Below are positions 56,795-64,000 of a stretch of 64,000 nucleotides of DNA, piece by piece. The notes under the pieces were generated by a model. It did no database searches. It had not been told where the DNA came from and worked only from the letters and a program-made list of their open reading frames with translations. Each line of letters begins with the position of its first letter. Position 1 is the first letter of the stretch. Source of the stretch: Clostridium estertheticum subsp. estertheticum (lineage in GTDB: Bacteria; Bacillota; Clostridia; Clostridiales; Clostridiaceae). The stretch is taken from positions 1,417,001-1,481,000 of the forward strand of contig NZ_CP015756.1 of assembly GCF_001877035.1 (NCBI RefSeq), written 5' to 3'. The translations under genes were made by a program, and so were the position numbers.

Positions 56795-57205
56795 ATGCAA
56801 ACAAGAGTGCTATTTGGATTTTTAGGTTGGGTAACAGTTATATGTTTTGGTATAGCAATTTCAAATTATTTCGTGAAGTTTATTAACAAAAAATATATTA
56901 GTAAACTTGGAAAAGAAAAAAAGCCAATGGTAGATTTATATAGAAAGTTAATGAAAATAGTTATTAAATATCATAAGATAGCAGGTACAATAGCAATATT
57001 TACTGTACTTACTCATTTTATCATTGCTTTTTCTGCAGGTCGTATTAGTATAACTGGAATAGTTGCAGCATCGTTTATGGTCATCATATTCTTGTTAGGT
57101 GTATATGGTGCTTTTATAAATAAAAATCGAAAAGGTATGTGGCTTAAAGTTCACCGCACTATGGCATTTGTATTATTATTAGCTATAGTTATTCATATTA
57201 TATAA
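56795..57205 (+). CDS. Four-helix membrane protein with paired histidines (possible di-heme b)
   Basis: A 136-residue protein with four membrane segments. Helix 2 reads KYHKIAGTIAIFTVLTHF (His60 and His74) and helix 4 KVHRTMAFVLLLAIVIHI (His120 and His134). Each pair is 14 residues apart, the pattern that binds two stacked b hemes in ferric reductase/cytochrome b561-like proteins. No flavin or NAD domain is attached. ATG 56795 is chosen because of AGGGGGAA. Function as an electron-transfer module is inferred. Confidence 0.75.
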   Translation: MQTRVLFGFLGWVTVICFGIAISNYFVKFINKKYISKLGKEKKPMVDLYRKLMKIVIKYHKIAGTIAIFTVLTHFIIAFSAGRISITGIVAASFMVIIFLLGVYGAFINKNRKGMWLKVHRTMAFVLLLAIVIHII

Positions 57206-57258
57206 ATATTACTCAAATAACATAACTTTAAAAAATAATTACTGAGGAGAATATAAAT

Positions 57259-58425
57259 TTGAAAGACAAGTTAGATAAAAAGTATCTTGAATGCGTATTA
57301 TATGTTGTGCTAGGGGCAACCCTAATATTTATAAGTTATAATGTAGTATTTAATTTCAAAGTATTATTTACAACTACCATTGGTATAATAAATGCTATAG
57401 CTTCAATTATATCGCCACTTATTGTTGGTTGCATAATTGCTTATCTACTATATCCGTTATCAAAGATTATAAATACTTTTTTAGTTAAGTCACTAAAACT
57501 CAAATATAAGCCACATTTGATAAGTATTCTGCTAACATATTTAGTAGTGATTTTATTAATTGTTATACTTATTTATAGTATGTATGCAATGATTGGTGGA
57601 CAAATTAGTAGCAATCAAACCTTATCGGTTATGTTTGCAACTATAACTGATTATATAAAACGATATAATGAATTTTTTGATTATATTAACAGGAAAATTA
57701 CGCAGAGTGGTCTTTCTCTTGATCTAAAAGGTTATTTATCTCAAGCTATAACGCAAGTATATTCCTATTTATCGGTCTCTATAAATAGCATTATTATGCT
57801 ATTTGCAGGTATAGGCAATATTCTTGTGAATAGTTTTATTGGCTTATTCATTTCCTTTTATTTGTTAAAGGACCATGATTTTTTTAAGAAACTTTATATA
57901 AATTCTGTGGGACTTATAATGAGAGAAAGAAGGTTTAACAGCCTTAATAAAACTATATTTGAAATTAATGATATTATATCTAGCTTTATAAGAGGGCAAT
58001 TGCTTGATGGGTTAATAGTTGGCTTAATTAGCAGTATTGGACTATCAGTTATAGGACTTGATTTTGCTTTTCTTATAGGGTTAACAGCAGGTATTGCCAA
58101 TATTATACCTTATGTTGGTCCACTAATTGGTTGTATTCCAGCAATTATTATTGGTCTTCTTAGTCCAAATCCAATTATGGCTGTTTGGGCAGTTCTTCTA
58201 CTGCTTGCAGTTCAGCAACTTGATAGTGCTGTTATATCACCAAAAGTTGTAGGAGACAGTATGGGACTTCATCCAATATTCGTAATTATGGCAATAACCA
58301 TAGGGGGTTCAATAGCAGGTATAATGGGAATGCTTTTATCTGTACCTATTGCTGGTATAATAAAATTATTTATAATGAAGATTATAACAAGGCATTCAGA
58401 GGTTAAAAACATGGAAGGTAAGTAG
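57259..58425 (+). CDS. AI-2E family (PerM/YtvI-like) membrane transporter 2
   Basis: A 388-residue polytopic protein with the same family layout as the one at 10173: an N-terminal helix pair, the central soluble loop, then ANIIPYVGPLIGCIPAII and GIMGMLLSVPIAGIIKLFI. TTG is the start, supported by GAGGAGAA. The transported solute is unknown; a role in solute efflux or Na+/H+ exchange is typical for the family. Confidence 0.92.
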   Translation: MKDKLDKKYLECVLYVVLGATLIFISYNVVFNFKVLFTTTIGIINAIASIISPLIVGCIIAYLLYPLSKIINTFLVKSLKLKYKPHLISILLTYLVVILLIVILIYSMYAMIGGQISSNQTLSVMFATITDYIKRYNEFFDYINRKITQSGLSLDLKGYLSQAITQVYSYLSVSINSIIMLFAGIGNILVNSFIGLFISFYLLKDHDFFKKLYINSVGLIMRERRFNSLNKTIFEINDIISSFIRGQLLDGLIVGLISSIGLSVIGLDFAFLIGLTAGIANIIPYVGPLIGCIPAIIIGLLSPNPIMAVWAVLLLLAVQQLDSAVISPKVVGDSMGLHPIFVIMAITIGGSIAGIMGMLLSVPIAGIIKLFIMKIITRHSEVKNMEGK

Positions 58426-58557
58426 ATACAAGATACATATGTGTATTTTAGAAACAAAGAAGGAATATTTAGAATCTTGTAGAATCTTATATTATAATGC
58501 ACTAATTAATAGAGTTGCACTATAATAAGTTAAAGAGATTAATGTAAAGGAGAAAAA

Positions 58558-59310
58558 ATGGAGAAAGATAAGAAAATTGCAGTTTTGATTGATGCTGATA
58601 ATGTGTCTGATAAATATATAAAGTATATCATTGATGAAATCTCGAATCATGGTACACCCACGTATAAAAGAATTTATGGAGATTGGACTAAACCTCAACT
58701 AGCTTCATGGAAAAATGTATTGCTTAATTATTCTATAAGCCCAATACAACAATATAGCTATACTACAGGTAAAAATTCAACGGATGCAGCACTTATAATA
58801 GATGCTATGGACATACTCTATTCAAATAATGTTGATGGATTTTGTATAGTATCTAGTGATAGTGATTTTACTAAATTGGCAGCTAGGCTTCGGGAAGCTG
58901 GTATGTATGTTATTGGTATGGGAGAAAAGAAGACTCCTACGCCGTTCATCTCTGCTTGCGAGAAGTTTAAGTATCTTGAAGTATTAGCATCGATGGCACC
59001 AAAACATACTGAGGTACCTATTACTAAGGGAACACAAGCTCAAGAAGATTTAAAGGGTGGTATGATAAGCTCTATTAAGTTAGTAGAAGCTATTAAAACC
59101 ATTATAACTGAGATTTCAGATGAAGATGGTTGGGCATTCTTAGGGGAATTAGGTAGTACTCTTAATAAAAGGTATCCAGACTTTGATACTAGAAATTATG
59201 GGTATACAAAACTTACACCGTTTGTTGCATCTCTAAATATTTTTGAGATTAGGTCAACGAAAACTAGTAATCCAAGTATAAGTCTTAAATACATCAGAAA
59301 TAAAGAGTAA
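58558..59310 (+). CDS. NYN-domain (PIN-like) RNase with OST-HTH/LOTUS domain
   Basis: A 250-residue protein. The NYN (LabA/DUF88) nuclease fold occupies about 1-145, with acidic residues in IAVLIDADNVSDKYI, STDAALIIDAMD and IVSSDSDFTKL that would bind Mg2+. A LOTUS/OST-HTH RNA-binding domain follows at about 170-248 (LVEAIKTIITEISDEDGWAFLGELGSTLNKR). Such proteins are predicted to cleave or bind structured RNA. AAAGGAG supports the start. Confidence 0.93.
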   Translation: MEKDKKIAVLIDADNVSDKYIKYIIDEISNHGTPTYKRIYGDWTKPQLASWKNVLLNYSISPIQQYSYTTGKNSTDAALIIDAMDILYSNNVDGFCIVSSDSDFTKLAARLREAGMYVIGMGEKKTPTPFISACEKFKYLEVLASMAPKHTEVPITKGTQAQEDLKGGMISSIKLVEAIKTIITEISDEDGWAFLGELGSTLNKRYPDFDTRNYGYTKLTPFVASLNIFEIRSTKTSNPSISLKYIRNKE

Positions 59311-59330
59311 TATTTTTATATAATTGAATT

Positions 59331-59420
59331 GTTAAGAGGGAGTAGTTATAACAATAAAGTCAACATACTGGTGTATATAACACCTGGCTTTATGACCTTA
59401 AAGGTAACGAGACTTTTAAC
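59331..59420 (+). promoter_or_regulatory. yybP-ykoY manganese riboswitch
   Basis: P1 is GTTAAGAG (59331-59338) with CTTTTAAC (59413-59420). The conserved core is present in order: AGGGAGTAG, AAGTCAACATACTG, a GGTGT/ACACC hairpin, GGCTTTATGACCTT, and AAGGTAACGAGAC. These match the Mn2+-sensing yybP-ykoY class. The 3' arm of P1 is also used by the following terminator. Confidence 0.9.
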
Positions 59421-59457
59421 ATAATTCTATTGAATTATGTTAAGGGTCTCGTTTTTT
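59406..59457 (+). terminator. Expression-platform terminator of the Mn riboswitch
   Basis: A 22-bp stem (59406-59427 with 59432-59453, two G-U pairs) with loop TATT and T6. It overlaps P1 of the aptamer, so Mn2+ binding should prevent termination and turn the genes on. Confidence 0.9.
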
Positions 59458-59483
59458 ATTATACAAATAGGGGGTAATTTATA

Positions 59484-60260
59484 ATGAACAAAAAAATGCC
59501 AGTATTATTTATTGGTCACGGTAGTCCTATGAATGCAGTATTAAATAATGAATATACAGAGGCTATACGTCAATTAACTCAAAATATACCTAGGCCTGAA
59601 GCTATTTTAGTAATCTCGGCCCATTGGGAGACTGAGGGTACATTTATTACATCATCAGATGAACCTGAGCAAATTTATGATTTTTATGGTTTTCCAGATG
59701 AACTGTATAATATTAAATATAATCCTACTGGATCTAAAAAATATGCACAGATTGTAGCTGAGGAACTTAAGGATTCTCATGTAATACTAACAGAAAAATG
59801 GGGATTGGACCATGGTGCTTGGGCTGTACTATCGCATTTGTATCCTAAGGCTGATATACCAGTGTTTCAAATGAGTCTGAATAAATTAGGGGATGAACAG
59901 TATCATTATGATCTTGGTAGAAAACTTTCGAAACTTCGTGAAAAAGGAATTTTAATTATAGGAAGTGGAGATATTGTGCATAATTTAGGAATAATGGACT
60001 ATGATATGGATGCAACTCCATTTGAATGGGCGACTGAATTTGATAATTATATTTGTGATGCTATTTTAAATAGAAAGCATGATAAAATTATAAATTATCA
60101 AAAAATAGGGAAAAGTGCCAAGTTATCTGTACCTACAAAGGAACACTATTTACCATTACTCTATATAGCTGGAATACAGGATGAAGAAGATGAAGTTAAT
60201 TTTATATATAAGGGTATACAACATAGTTCTATGTCTATGACAAGTATAAAAATAGGATGA
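59484..60260 (+). CDS. DODA-type extradiol dioxygenase (YgiD/LigB-like)
   Basis: A 258-residue class III ring-cleavage dioxygenase. Metal-site histidines are seen in LFIGHGSPMNA (His12), ISAHWETEG (about 47), WGLDHGAWAVL (about 111), and SGDIVHNLG plus VPTKEHYLPLL complete the site. Family members cleave catechols such as 4,5-DOPA using Zn2+ or Fe2+; the physiological substrate in an anaerobe is unclear. It is the first gene behind an Mn2+ riboswitch and lies 68 bases ahead of a CDF exporter remnant. GGGGG at 59470 supports the start. Confidence 0.9.
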   Translation: MNKKMPVLFIGHGSPMNAVLNNEYTEAIRQLTQNIPRPEAILVISAHWETEGTFITSSDEPEQIYDFYGFPDELYNIKYNPTGSKKYAQIVAEELKDSHVILTEKWGLDHGAWAVLSHLYPKADIPVFQMSLNKLGDEQYHYDLGRKLSKLREKGILIIGSGDIVHNLGIMDYDMDATPFEWATEFDNYICDAILNRKHDKIINYQKIGKSAKLSVPTKEHYLPLLYIAGIQDEEDEVNFIYKGIQHSSMSMTSIKIG

Positions 60261-60328
60261 AAATAAGGAAAAAAAATAGACAATAATATCATTTTGTGAA
60301 ATAGTATATAAATCTAGGAGTGTAAAAC

Positions 60329-60593
60329 ATGGAAGAAAAATATAATAATTTAAAAATTGCAGAAAGAGGCGCTCGTATAAGTATTCTTGCTTATATAGTA
60401 CTCTCTGCATTAAAGCTAGGAATTGGATATTTTTCTTGATATAATAGTTGTAGTTAGCGCAGACTTAAGTGTAGTTGAAGGCCGCAATATCACGGAAGAA
60501 ATTGAAGGTAAATTGGGAAGTGAGCTTAATATTACTGAAGCAGTGGTCCATGTAGAACCTGAAATTAAATCAGATCAAAATGGTGTAGAATGA
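60329..60593 (+). pseudogene. Internally deleted CDF-family cation (Mn2+) exporter
   Basis: A good start (AGGAG then ATG 60329) opens MEEKYNNLKIAERGARISIL and about 16 more residues to TGA 60437-60439: the first helix of MneP/YdfM-like CDF transporters. A second frame, from 60438 to TGA 60591-60593, reads DIIVVVSADLSVVEGRNITE, then EIEGKLGSELNITEAVVHVE: the typical C-terminal cytoplasmic domain. About 200 residues covering helices 2-6 and the metal site are missing. It can no longer export, but its place behind an Mn2+ riboswitch shows the original logic. Confidence 0.8.
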
Positions 60594-60611
60594 AATCCGC
60601 ACCATTTTTTT
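60577..60611 (+). terminator. Terminator after the CDF remnant
   Basis: AAAATGGTG (60577-60585) pairs with CACCATTTT (60600-60608) and T residues continue to 60611. Confidence 0.75.
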
Positions 60612-60625
60612 AATTGAGAGGATAA

Positions 60626-61270
60626 TTAATGTTTCCTTTTTCTAAATCCATTAGGAGAGACACCCAGATATTTTTTGAAAGTGGTGCAAAAGTGACTTTG
60701 ACTATTAAATCCGGATTTAAAAGAAATCATTTCTAGTGGATAAGAAGTGTTGTCTAAGAAATCTTTTGCTGCATTAGTTCTACATATATTTATGTACTCG
60801 CAAAATTTGAATCCAGTACTCTCTTTAAAAAGATAACACAAATAGTTGCTACTGATATGAACATGGTTTGCAACTTTTTCTAGAGTTATCTTTTTTTCAA
60901 TATTTGAGTGAATGTAGCTCAAAGCATGTTCTATGATTTTATTCTCAGATATTGGTTTACTCTTATGCAAAATTTCAATGTAGCTTTTAATTATTTGTTC
61001 TCCTACGGAAATTAAGTCATCTTTCATATGATGAGTATCCATAAGCTTAAGATTTTGATAACATAAATCCTCCAGGTTTATTGAAGGGTTATTGCAAAAA
61101 TAGGTGTATATAAAGATATTAATTGAATAGAGTAATTTTTTTAATTCATTTGTGTTATTGGATGAAGATAAAAAAACAGTTATCTTGTTTGTGTATATGT
61201 TAATTGAAGTTTCTAAGTTGTTATTTCCGATGTTTAAAGCAAGATCTGTGTGATTGAGTAAATTTTTCAT
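60626..61270 (-). CDS. AraC-family transcriptional regulator
   Basis: A 214-residue regulator with a C-terminal AraC/XylS double helix-turn-helix (about 110-212): YIHSNIEKKITLEKVANHVHISSNYLCYLFKESTG and ISFKSGFNSQSHFCTTFKKYLGVSP. The N-terminal part (1-100) is shorter than a cupin and unlike known sensor domains. It is transcribed divergently from the HD-GYP gene, so it might control that gene; this is unproven. The AGGAGAT-like site before the start supports 61270. Confidence 0.92.
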   Translation of the reverse strand: MKNLLNHTDLALNIGNNNLETSINIYTNKITVFLSSSNNTNELKKLLYSINIFIYTYFCNNPSINLEDLCYQNLKLMDTHHMKDDLISVGEQIIKSYIEILHKSKPISENKIIEHALSYIHSNIEKKITLEKVANHVHISSNYLCYLFKESTGFKFCEYINICRTNAAKDFLDNTSYPLEMISFKSGFNSQSHFCTTFKKYLGVSPNGFRKRKH

Positions 61271-61419
61271 AACATCTCCTTAATATTTTTAAAAAACATA
61301 GTAATAATGTTAAATAAATCTAATATAAAACTATTATAATATAAATAAGAACGATAATCAATATCAATACAGAACAATGTAAAATGAATTTTAGAAAAAT
61401 GCGACTTAGGAGATATGAA

Positions 61420-62046
61420 ATGCTTGGAAAATTATTATCTTTTTTTAGAAATAAAGAAGTATATCATGACATAATTGAAAGCTTAGTCGCAGCTCTTGAA
61501 GCCAAAGATGCTTATACGAGTGGTCATTCACAAAGAGTTTCAGATATGGCATATAAACTTTCAAAAGGTCTAGGAATAAGAGGGGTTGAACTTCAAAACA
61601 TAGATATATCAGCTCACCTGCATGATATAGGGAAGATAGGAGTTCCAGATAAAATTTTAAATAAGAATGGAAAATTATTGCCTCATGAGTGGGAATATAT
61701 AAAAATGCATCCTAAAATAGGTTTTGATATTTTAAACAAATCAAAGGGATTAAAGTCTATAAGCGAAAATGTTCTCTATCATCATGAGAGATGGGACGGT
61801 AAAGGATACCCAAAAGGACTATCTGGAATTGATATACCGCTCGGGTCAAGAGTAATTGCAGTATGTGATTCTATTGATGCTATGACATCTGTAAGACCTT
61901 ATAGACAGGCTATGGGGTTTGAAGAGTGTATTAAAGAAATTACTATTAATTCGGGATTAATGTTTGATCCTGTGATAGTCCAATATATTGAAGAAAATAT
62001 AGATACAGTAAGAAGATTTTTAAAGCCTAAAAACACTATATTCTAG
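61420..62046 (+). CDS. HD-GYP domain phosphodiesterase (c-di-GMP)
   Basis: A 208-residue protein that is almost only an HD-GYP domain. GHSQRV (His36), the HD pair in AHLHDIGKIG (68-69), and HHERWDGKGYPKG (121-133, with the GYP motif) are intact, as expected for cyclic-di-GMP hydrolysis. No receiver, PAS or membrane domain is attached. ATG 61420 is chosen because TAGGAGA lies 6 bases upstream; a start at 61384 lacks a site. Confidence 0.93.
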   Translation: MLGKLLSFFRNKEVYHDIIESLVAALEAKDAYTSGHSQRVSDMAYKLSKGLGIRGVELQNIDISAHLHDIGKIGVPDKILNKNGKLLPHEWEYIKMHPKIGFDILNKSKGLKSISENVLYHHERWDGKGYPKGLSGIDIPLGSRVIAVCDSIDAMTSVRPYRQAMGFEECIKEITINSGLMFDPVIVQYIEENIDTVRRFLKPKNTIF

Positions 62047-62115
62047 ACAGTGTTTATATAGATGAGCAATAGTTATATGGATGTACATAAAATTATATAT
62101 GAGGAGGAAAAGAAT

Positions 62116-62547
62116 ATGAAAAATGTAGTAGTTATTTATTGGAGTGGAACAGGAAATACAGAGGCTATGGCTGAGGGTATCGTGGATGGTGTAAAAAAAG
62201 TTGAAGATGTTAATGTTAAATTAATTAATGTATTTGATGCAAAAGTGGAGGATGTAATAAATGCAGATGCTGTGGCTTTGGGATGCCCATCTATGGGATC
62301 AGAGCAACTTGAGGAAGGAGAAATGGAACCATTTATCGAATCAATTGCGAGTATCGTAACAGGTAAAAGTACAATACTATTTGGTTCTTACGGATGGGGT
62401 AGTGGAGAATGGATGGATAGTTGGCAAGAAAGAATGGAAGGGTATGGTGCAAAGCTTATAGCAGATGGACTTATAATTAATAATGATGCTGATAAAGAAG
62501 GCATTGAAAAGTGCAGGGAAATCGGTGAACTTTTAGCAAAAGGGTAA
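62116..62547 (+). CDS. Flavodoxin
   Basis: A 143-residue short-chain flavodoxin. The FMN phosphate loop is YWSGTGNTEAMAEGI, the GCPSMGSEQLEEGE and GSYGWGSGEWMDSW loops bind the isoalloxazine ring. It transfers low-potential electrons in place of ferredoxin. The start at 62116 follows GAGGAGGA; an ATG at 62062 does not. It lies 34 bases ahead of a DUF3793 gene. Confidence 0.96.
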   Translation: MKNVVVIYWSGTGNTEAMAEGIVDGVKKVEDVNVKLINVFDAKVEDVINADAVALGCPSMGSEQLEEGEMEPFIESIASIVTGKSTILFGSYGWGSGEWMDSWQERMEGYGAKLIADGLIINNDADKEGIEKCREIGELLAKG

Positions 62548-62581
62548 GAAAAATTTAAAATAAAATTAATGGAGGATGTTT

Positions 62582-63193
62582 ATGGGATTAGAAGAGTTAA
62601 AAGGATTACTCTCTATTGTAAATGAGTATGATGATTTGGAGTATTTATTTTCAGTAATAATACGAAATGCAGCACCAACTATAACAAAACATAAGACATC
62701 CTCTTTAATTAATTTTAGTAATAGTAATAGAAACTTAAACAACATATGGGAAAAATATAAAAATGAAGTGAAAGAAAAACTAGATATTGATTACTTTGAA
62801 TTAAAAAAGGATACAACAAATACATTTGTATTATTTTATAATAAAGAAAAAATGGAGGCAAGTATAAAAGATAATAAAAGCATGTTATTTCTAAAAAGGT
62901 TTGGATACACGGAAAACATGAATATAAAACAGTGTTTAATATTATTAGGGAAAAGATTCCAAAAAATATGTCCTCATGAGATTGGAATATTTTTGGGATA
63001 TCCGCTTGAGGATGTAGTATCTTTTGTTGACTGTCCAAATGAGAAGTGCAAGATGGTTGGTTATTGGAAGGTATATCATGATATTGAAAAAGCTGAAATT
63101 ATCTTTAATAAATATAATGAGATAAAAGCTACTATTATAAAATTAATGATAAAAGGTATGAAACCAACTGAATTACTAAAACAAGCACAATAA
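62582..63193 (+). CDS. DUF3793-family protein
   Basis: A 203-residue protein with the DUF3793 hallmark CPHEIGIFLGYPLEDVVSFVD and NEKCKMVGYWKVYHD. Family members are common in Clostridia and often sit next to flavodoxins, but their role is unknown. Cysteines in CPHE and CPNEKC could bind a metal. ATG 62582 is set by GGAGG (62571-62575). A strong terminator at 63246 ends the flavodoxin operon. Confidence 0.88.
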   Translation: MGLEELKGLLSIVNEYDDLEYLFSVIIRNAAPTITKHKTSSLINFSNSNRNLNNIWEKYKNEVKEKLDIDYFELKKDTTNTFVLFYNKEKMEASIKDNKSMLFLKRFGYTENMNIKQCLILLGKRFQKICPHEIGIFLGYPLEDVVSFVDCPNEKCKMVGYWKVYHDIEKAEIIFNKYNEIKATIIKLMIKGMKPTELLKQAQ

Positions 63194-63245
63194 ATTGGTG
63201 AATATGGTATCCAGTAAATATATATAATGTTATAATCGAATAAAT

Positions 63246-63280
63246 GAAAAAGCTGTGAAGTGTTACTTCGCAGCTTTTTC
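63246..63280 (+). terminator. Terminator of the flavodoxin/DUF3793 operon
   Basis: GAAAAAGCTGTGAAG (63246-63260) pairs with CTTCGCAGCTTTTTC (63266-63280), one G-U; the T run is in the right arm. The core is the same as at 52489. Confidence 0.85.
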
Positions 63281-63406
63281 TGTTAAAGTAAAGGGTGATT
63301 TAGCCTTAAATTATTAATAAACATCAGTTTTTTAAATAATAATTTGAAATTAAAATCGAACAAACCAATAAAAACAGAATATTTCGCCAAAAGACATAAA
63401 AATCAT

Positions 63407-63510
63407 GTGACATTTTAGAAAAAACGAGTATAATTAATTCAATACTAATTTACGATGTTAATATAGTTATAAAATAAGTTCAAGTATATTATATGCTGAT
63501 GAACTTTTTT
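63407..63510 (+). promoter_or_regulatory. Promoter and attenuator-like hairpin of aspartate kinase leader
   Basis: GTGACA (63407-63412), a 16-base spacer and TATAAT (63429-63434) give a promoter. About 40 bases into the transcript AAGTTCA (63476-63482) pairs with TGAACTT (63500-63506), followed by T residues to 63510. It does not match the lysine riboswitch. The remaining gap to 63588 has only a GGGGG ribosome binding site. Confidence 0.5.
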
Positions 63511-63588
63511 ATAAAAGGTAATATAGGGTTGCCTTCTATAAGTTGTAATTCATGACTTTTTAAATTAAGACAGTAGGGGGTAAAAATT

Positions 63589-64000
63589 ATGCAAGTTAAA
63601 GTTTCAAAATTTGGTGGGAGTTCATTATGTGATAGCGGACAATTTCAAAAAGTAAAAGACATTGTTTTATCAGATGATATGAGGTGTTATATTGTACCTT
63701 CAGCTCCAGGTAAGAGAAGTAAAAGTGATTATAAAATTACAGATCTTTTGTATTTGTGTCACGAGCATGTTGAAAAATCATTGCCATTTGATGAATTATT
63801 CAAATTAATTGAAGAAAGATATATTAGTTTGTGTAGTGAATTAAAGCTTTCCATTAATATGTTAGAATATTTAAAGATCCTTAAGAAAAAAATAATTGAT
63901 GGTGCTTCAGAAGACTATGTTGCAAGCAGGGGAGAATATCTAAATGCATTAATGCTTGCTGAGTATTTGGGGTATGAATTTGTTGATGCCGCTGAGCTTA
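63589..64000 (+). CDS. Aspartate kinase (3' end outside window)
   Basis: The first 137 residues of an aspartokinase: the N-terminal nucleotide loop VSKFGGSSLCDSGQFQKV and the substrate region GASEDYVASRGEYLNALMLAEYLG (SRGE contacts). It catalyses the first step of the lysine/threonine/methionine pathway. The start is supported by AGGGGG at 63575-63580. The catalytic C-terminal part and ACT domains lie beyond the window, so the isoform (lysine- or threonine-controlled) is undetermined. Confidence 0.93.
   Translation, partial: MQVKVSKFGGSSLCDSGQFQKVKDIVLSDDMRCYIVPSAPGKRSKSDYKITDLLYLCHEHVEKSLPFDELFKLIEERYISLCSELKLSINMLEYLKILKKKIIDGASEDYVASRGEYLNALMLAEYLGYEFVDAAEL

Noticed and set aside
63407-63588. 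Lysine riboswitch before aspartate kinase
   Set aside because: None of the conserved lysine-aptamer blocks could be read in the leader.

Overview
The window is low-GC (roughly 30%), densely packed DNA with strong AGGAGG-type ribosome binding sites, frequent TTG/GTG starts and classic U-tailed terminators. Together with ClpB, ThiW/CytX thiamine salvage, a PPi-type phosphofructokinase, a DUF3793-flavodoxin pair and an ornithine-racemase-like enzyme, this points to an anaerobic, probably spore-forming Clostridium-like Firmicute. No rRNA, tRNA, CRISPR array, prophage or intact insertion sequence was seen.

Region 1 (1-7646) is a beta-mannan/glucomannan oligosaccharide operon. It holds the end of a sugar ABC permease, an AGE-family 2-epimerase, two GH130 phosphorylases, two SGNH acetyl-esterase systems (one apparently split over two frames) and a GH1 glycosidase. 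Region 2 (7697-13348) is mixed housekeeping: an Asn-rich mini-protein, an orphan PTS EIIA, an EmrB/QacA-type exporter, an AI-2E-family permease, ribosomal protein L25/Ctc and a tandem-repeat protein that recalls gamma-type spore SASPs. Region 3 (13585-24454) holds glpK behind a leader, a TPP-riboswitch thiamine operon (thiW-thiD-cytX-thiM-thiE), a PPi-type phosphofructokinase, an AlaX-like editing protein lacking a metal-ligand histidine, a CPBP protease and adenosine deaminase.

Region 4 (24451-40570) begins with a rhomboid protease and continues as a large hexuronate catabolic cluster: uxaC, lacI, uxuB-like reductase, eda, two PfkB kinases, uxaB, uxaA, yhcH-like, a GPH symporter, a HIT protein, a second lacI and kduI. 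Near-perfect LacI-type palindromes sit at the uxaC, transporter and second lacI promoters. Fructuronate and tagaturonate would be reduced, dehydrated to KDG, phosphorylated and cleaved by Eda. No uxuA is visible.

Region 5 (41020-50325) has an Old Yellow Enzyme homologue, clpB behind an unexplained twin-hairpin leader, bioD-bioA, a Cof-type phosphatase and 6-phosphogluconate dehydrogenase. Region 6 (50434-55302) carries a GntR/YtrA-regulated ABC exporter, a FetAB-like pair on the minus strand and an ornithine/alanine racemase.

Region 7 (55318-64000) is the most unusual. A strong promoter drives a structured RNA that resembles the raiA motif. A P-type ATPase scrap, a double-zinc-ribbon protein and a small Ser/Thr-type kinase follow. 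Then come a four-histidine membrane protein, an AI-2E-family permease and a NYN/LOTUS protein. A yybP-ykoY manganese riboswitch precedes a DODA-type dioxygenase and an internally deleted CDF cation exporter. The window ends with an AraC regulator, an HD-GYP protein, a flavodoxin plus DUF3793 pair and the start of an aspartate kinase gene behind an attenuator-like leader.
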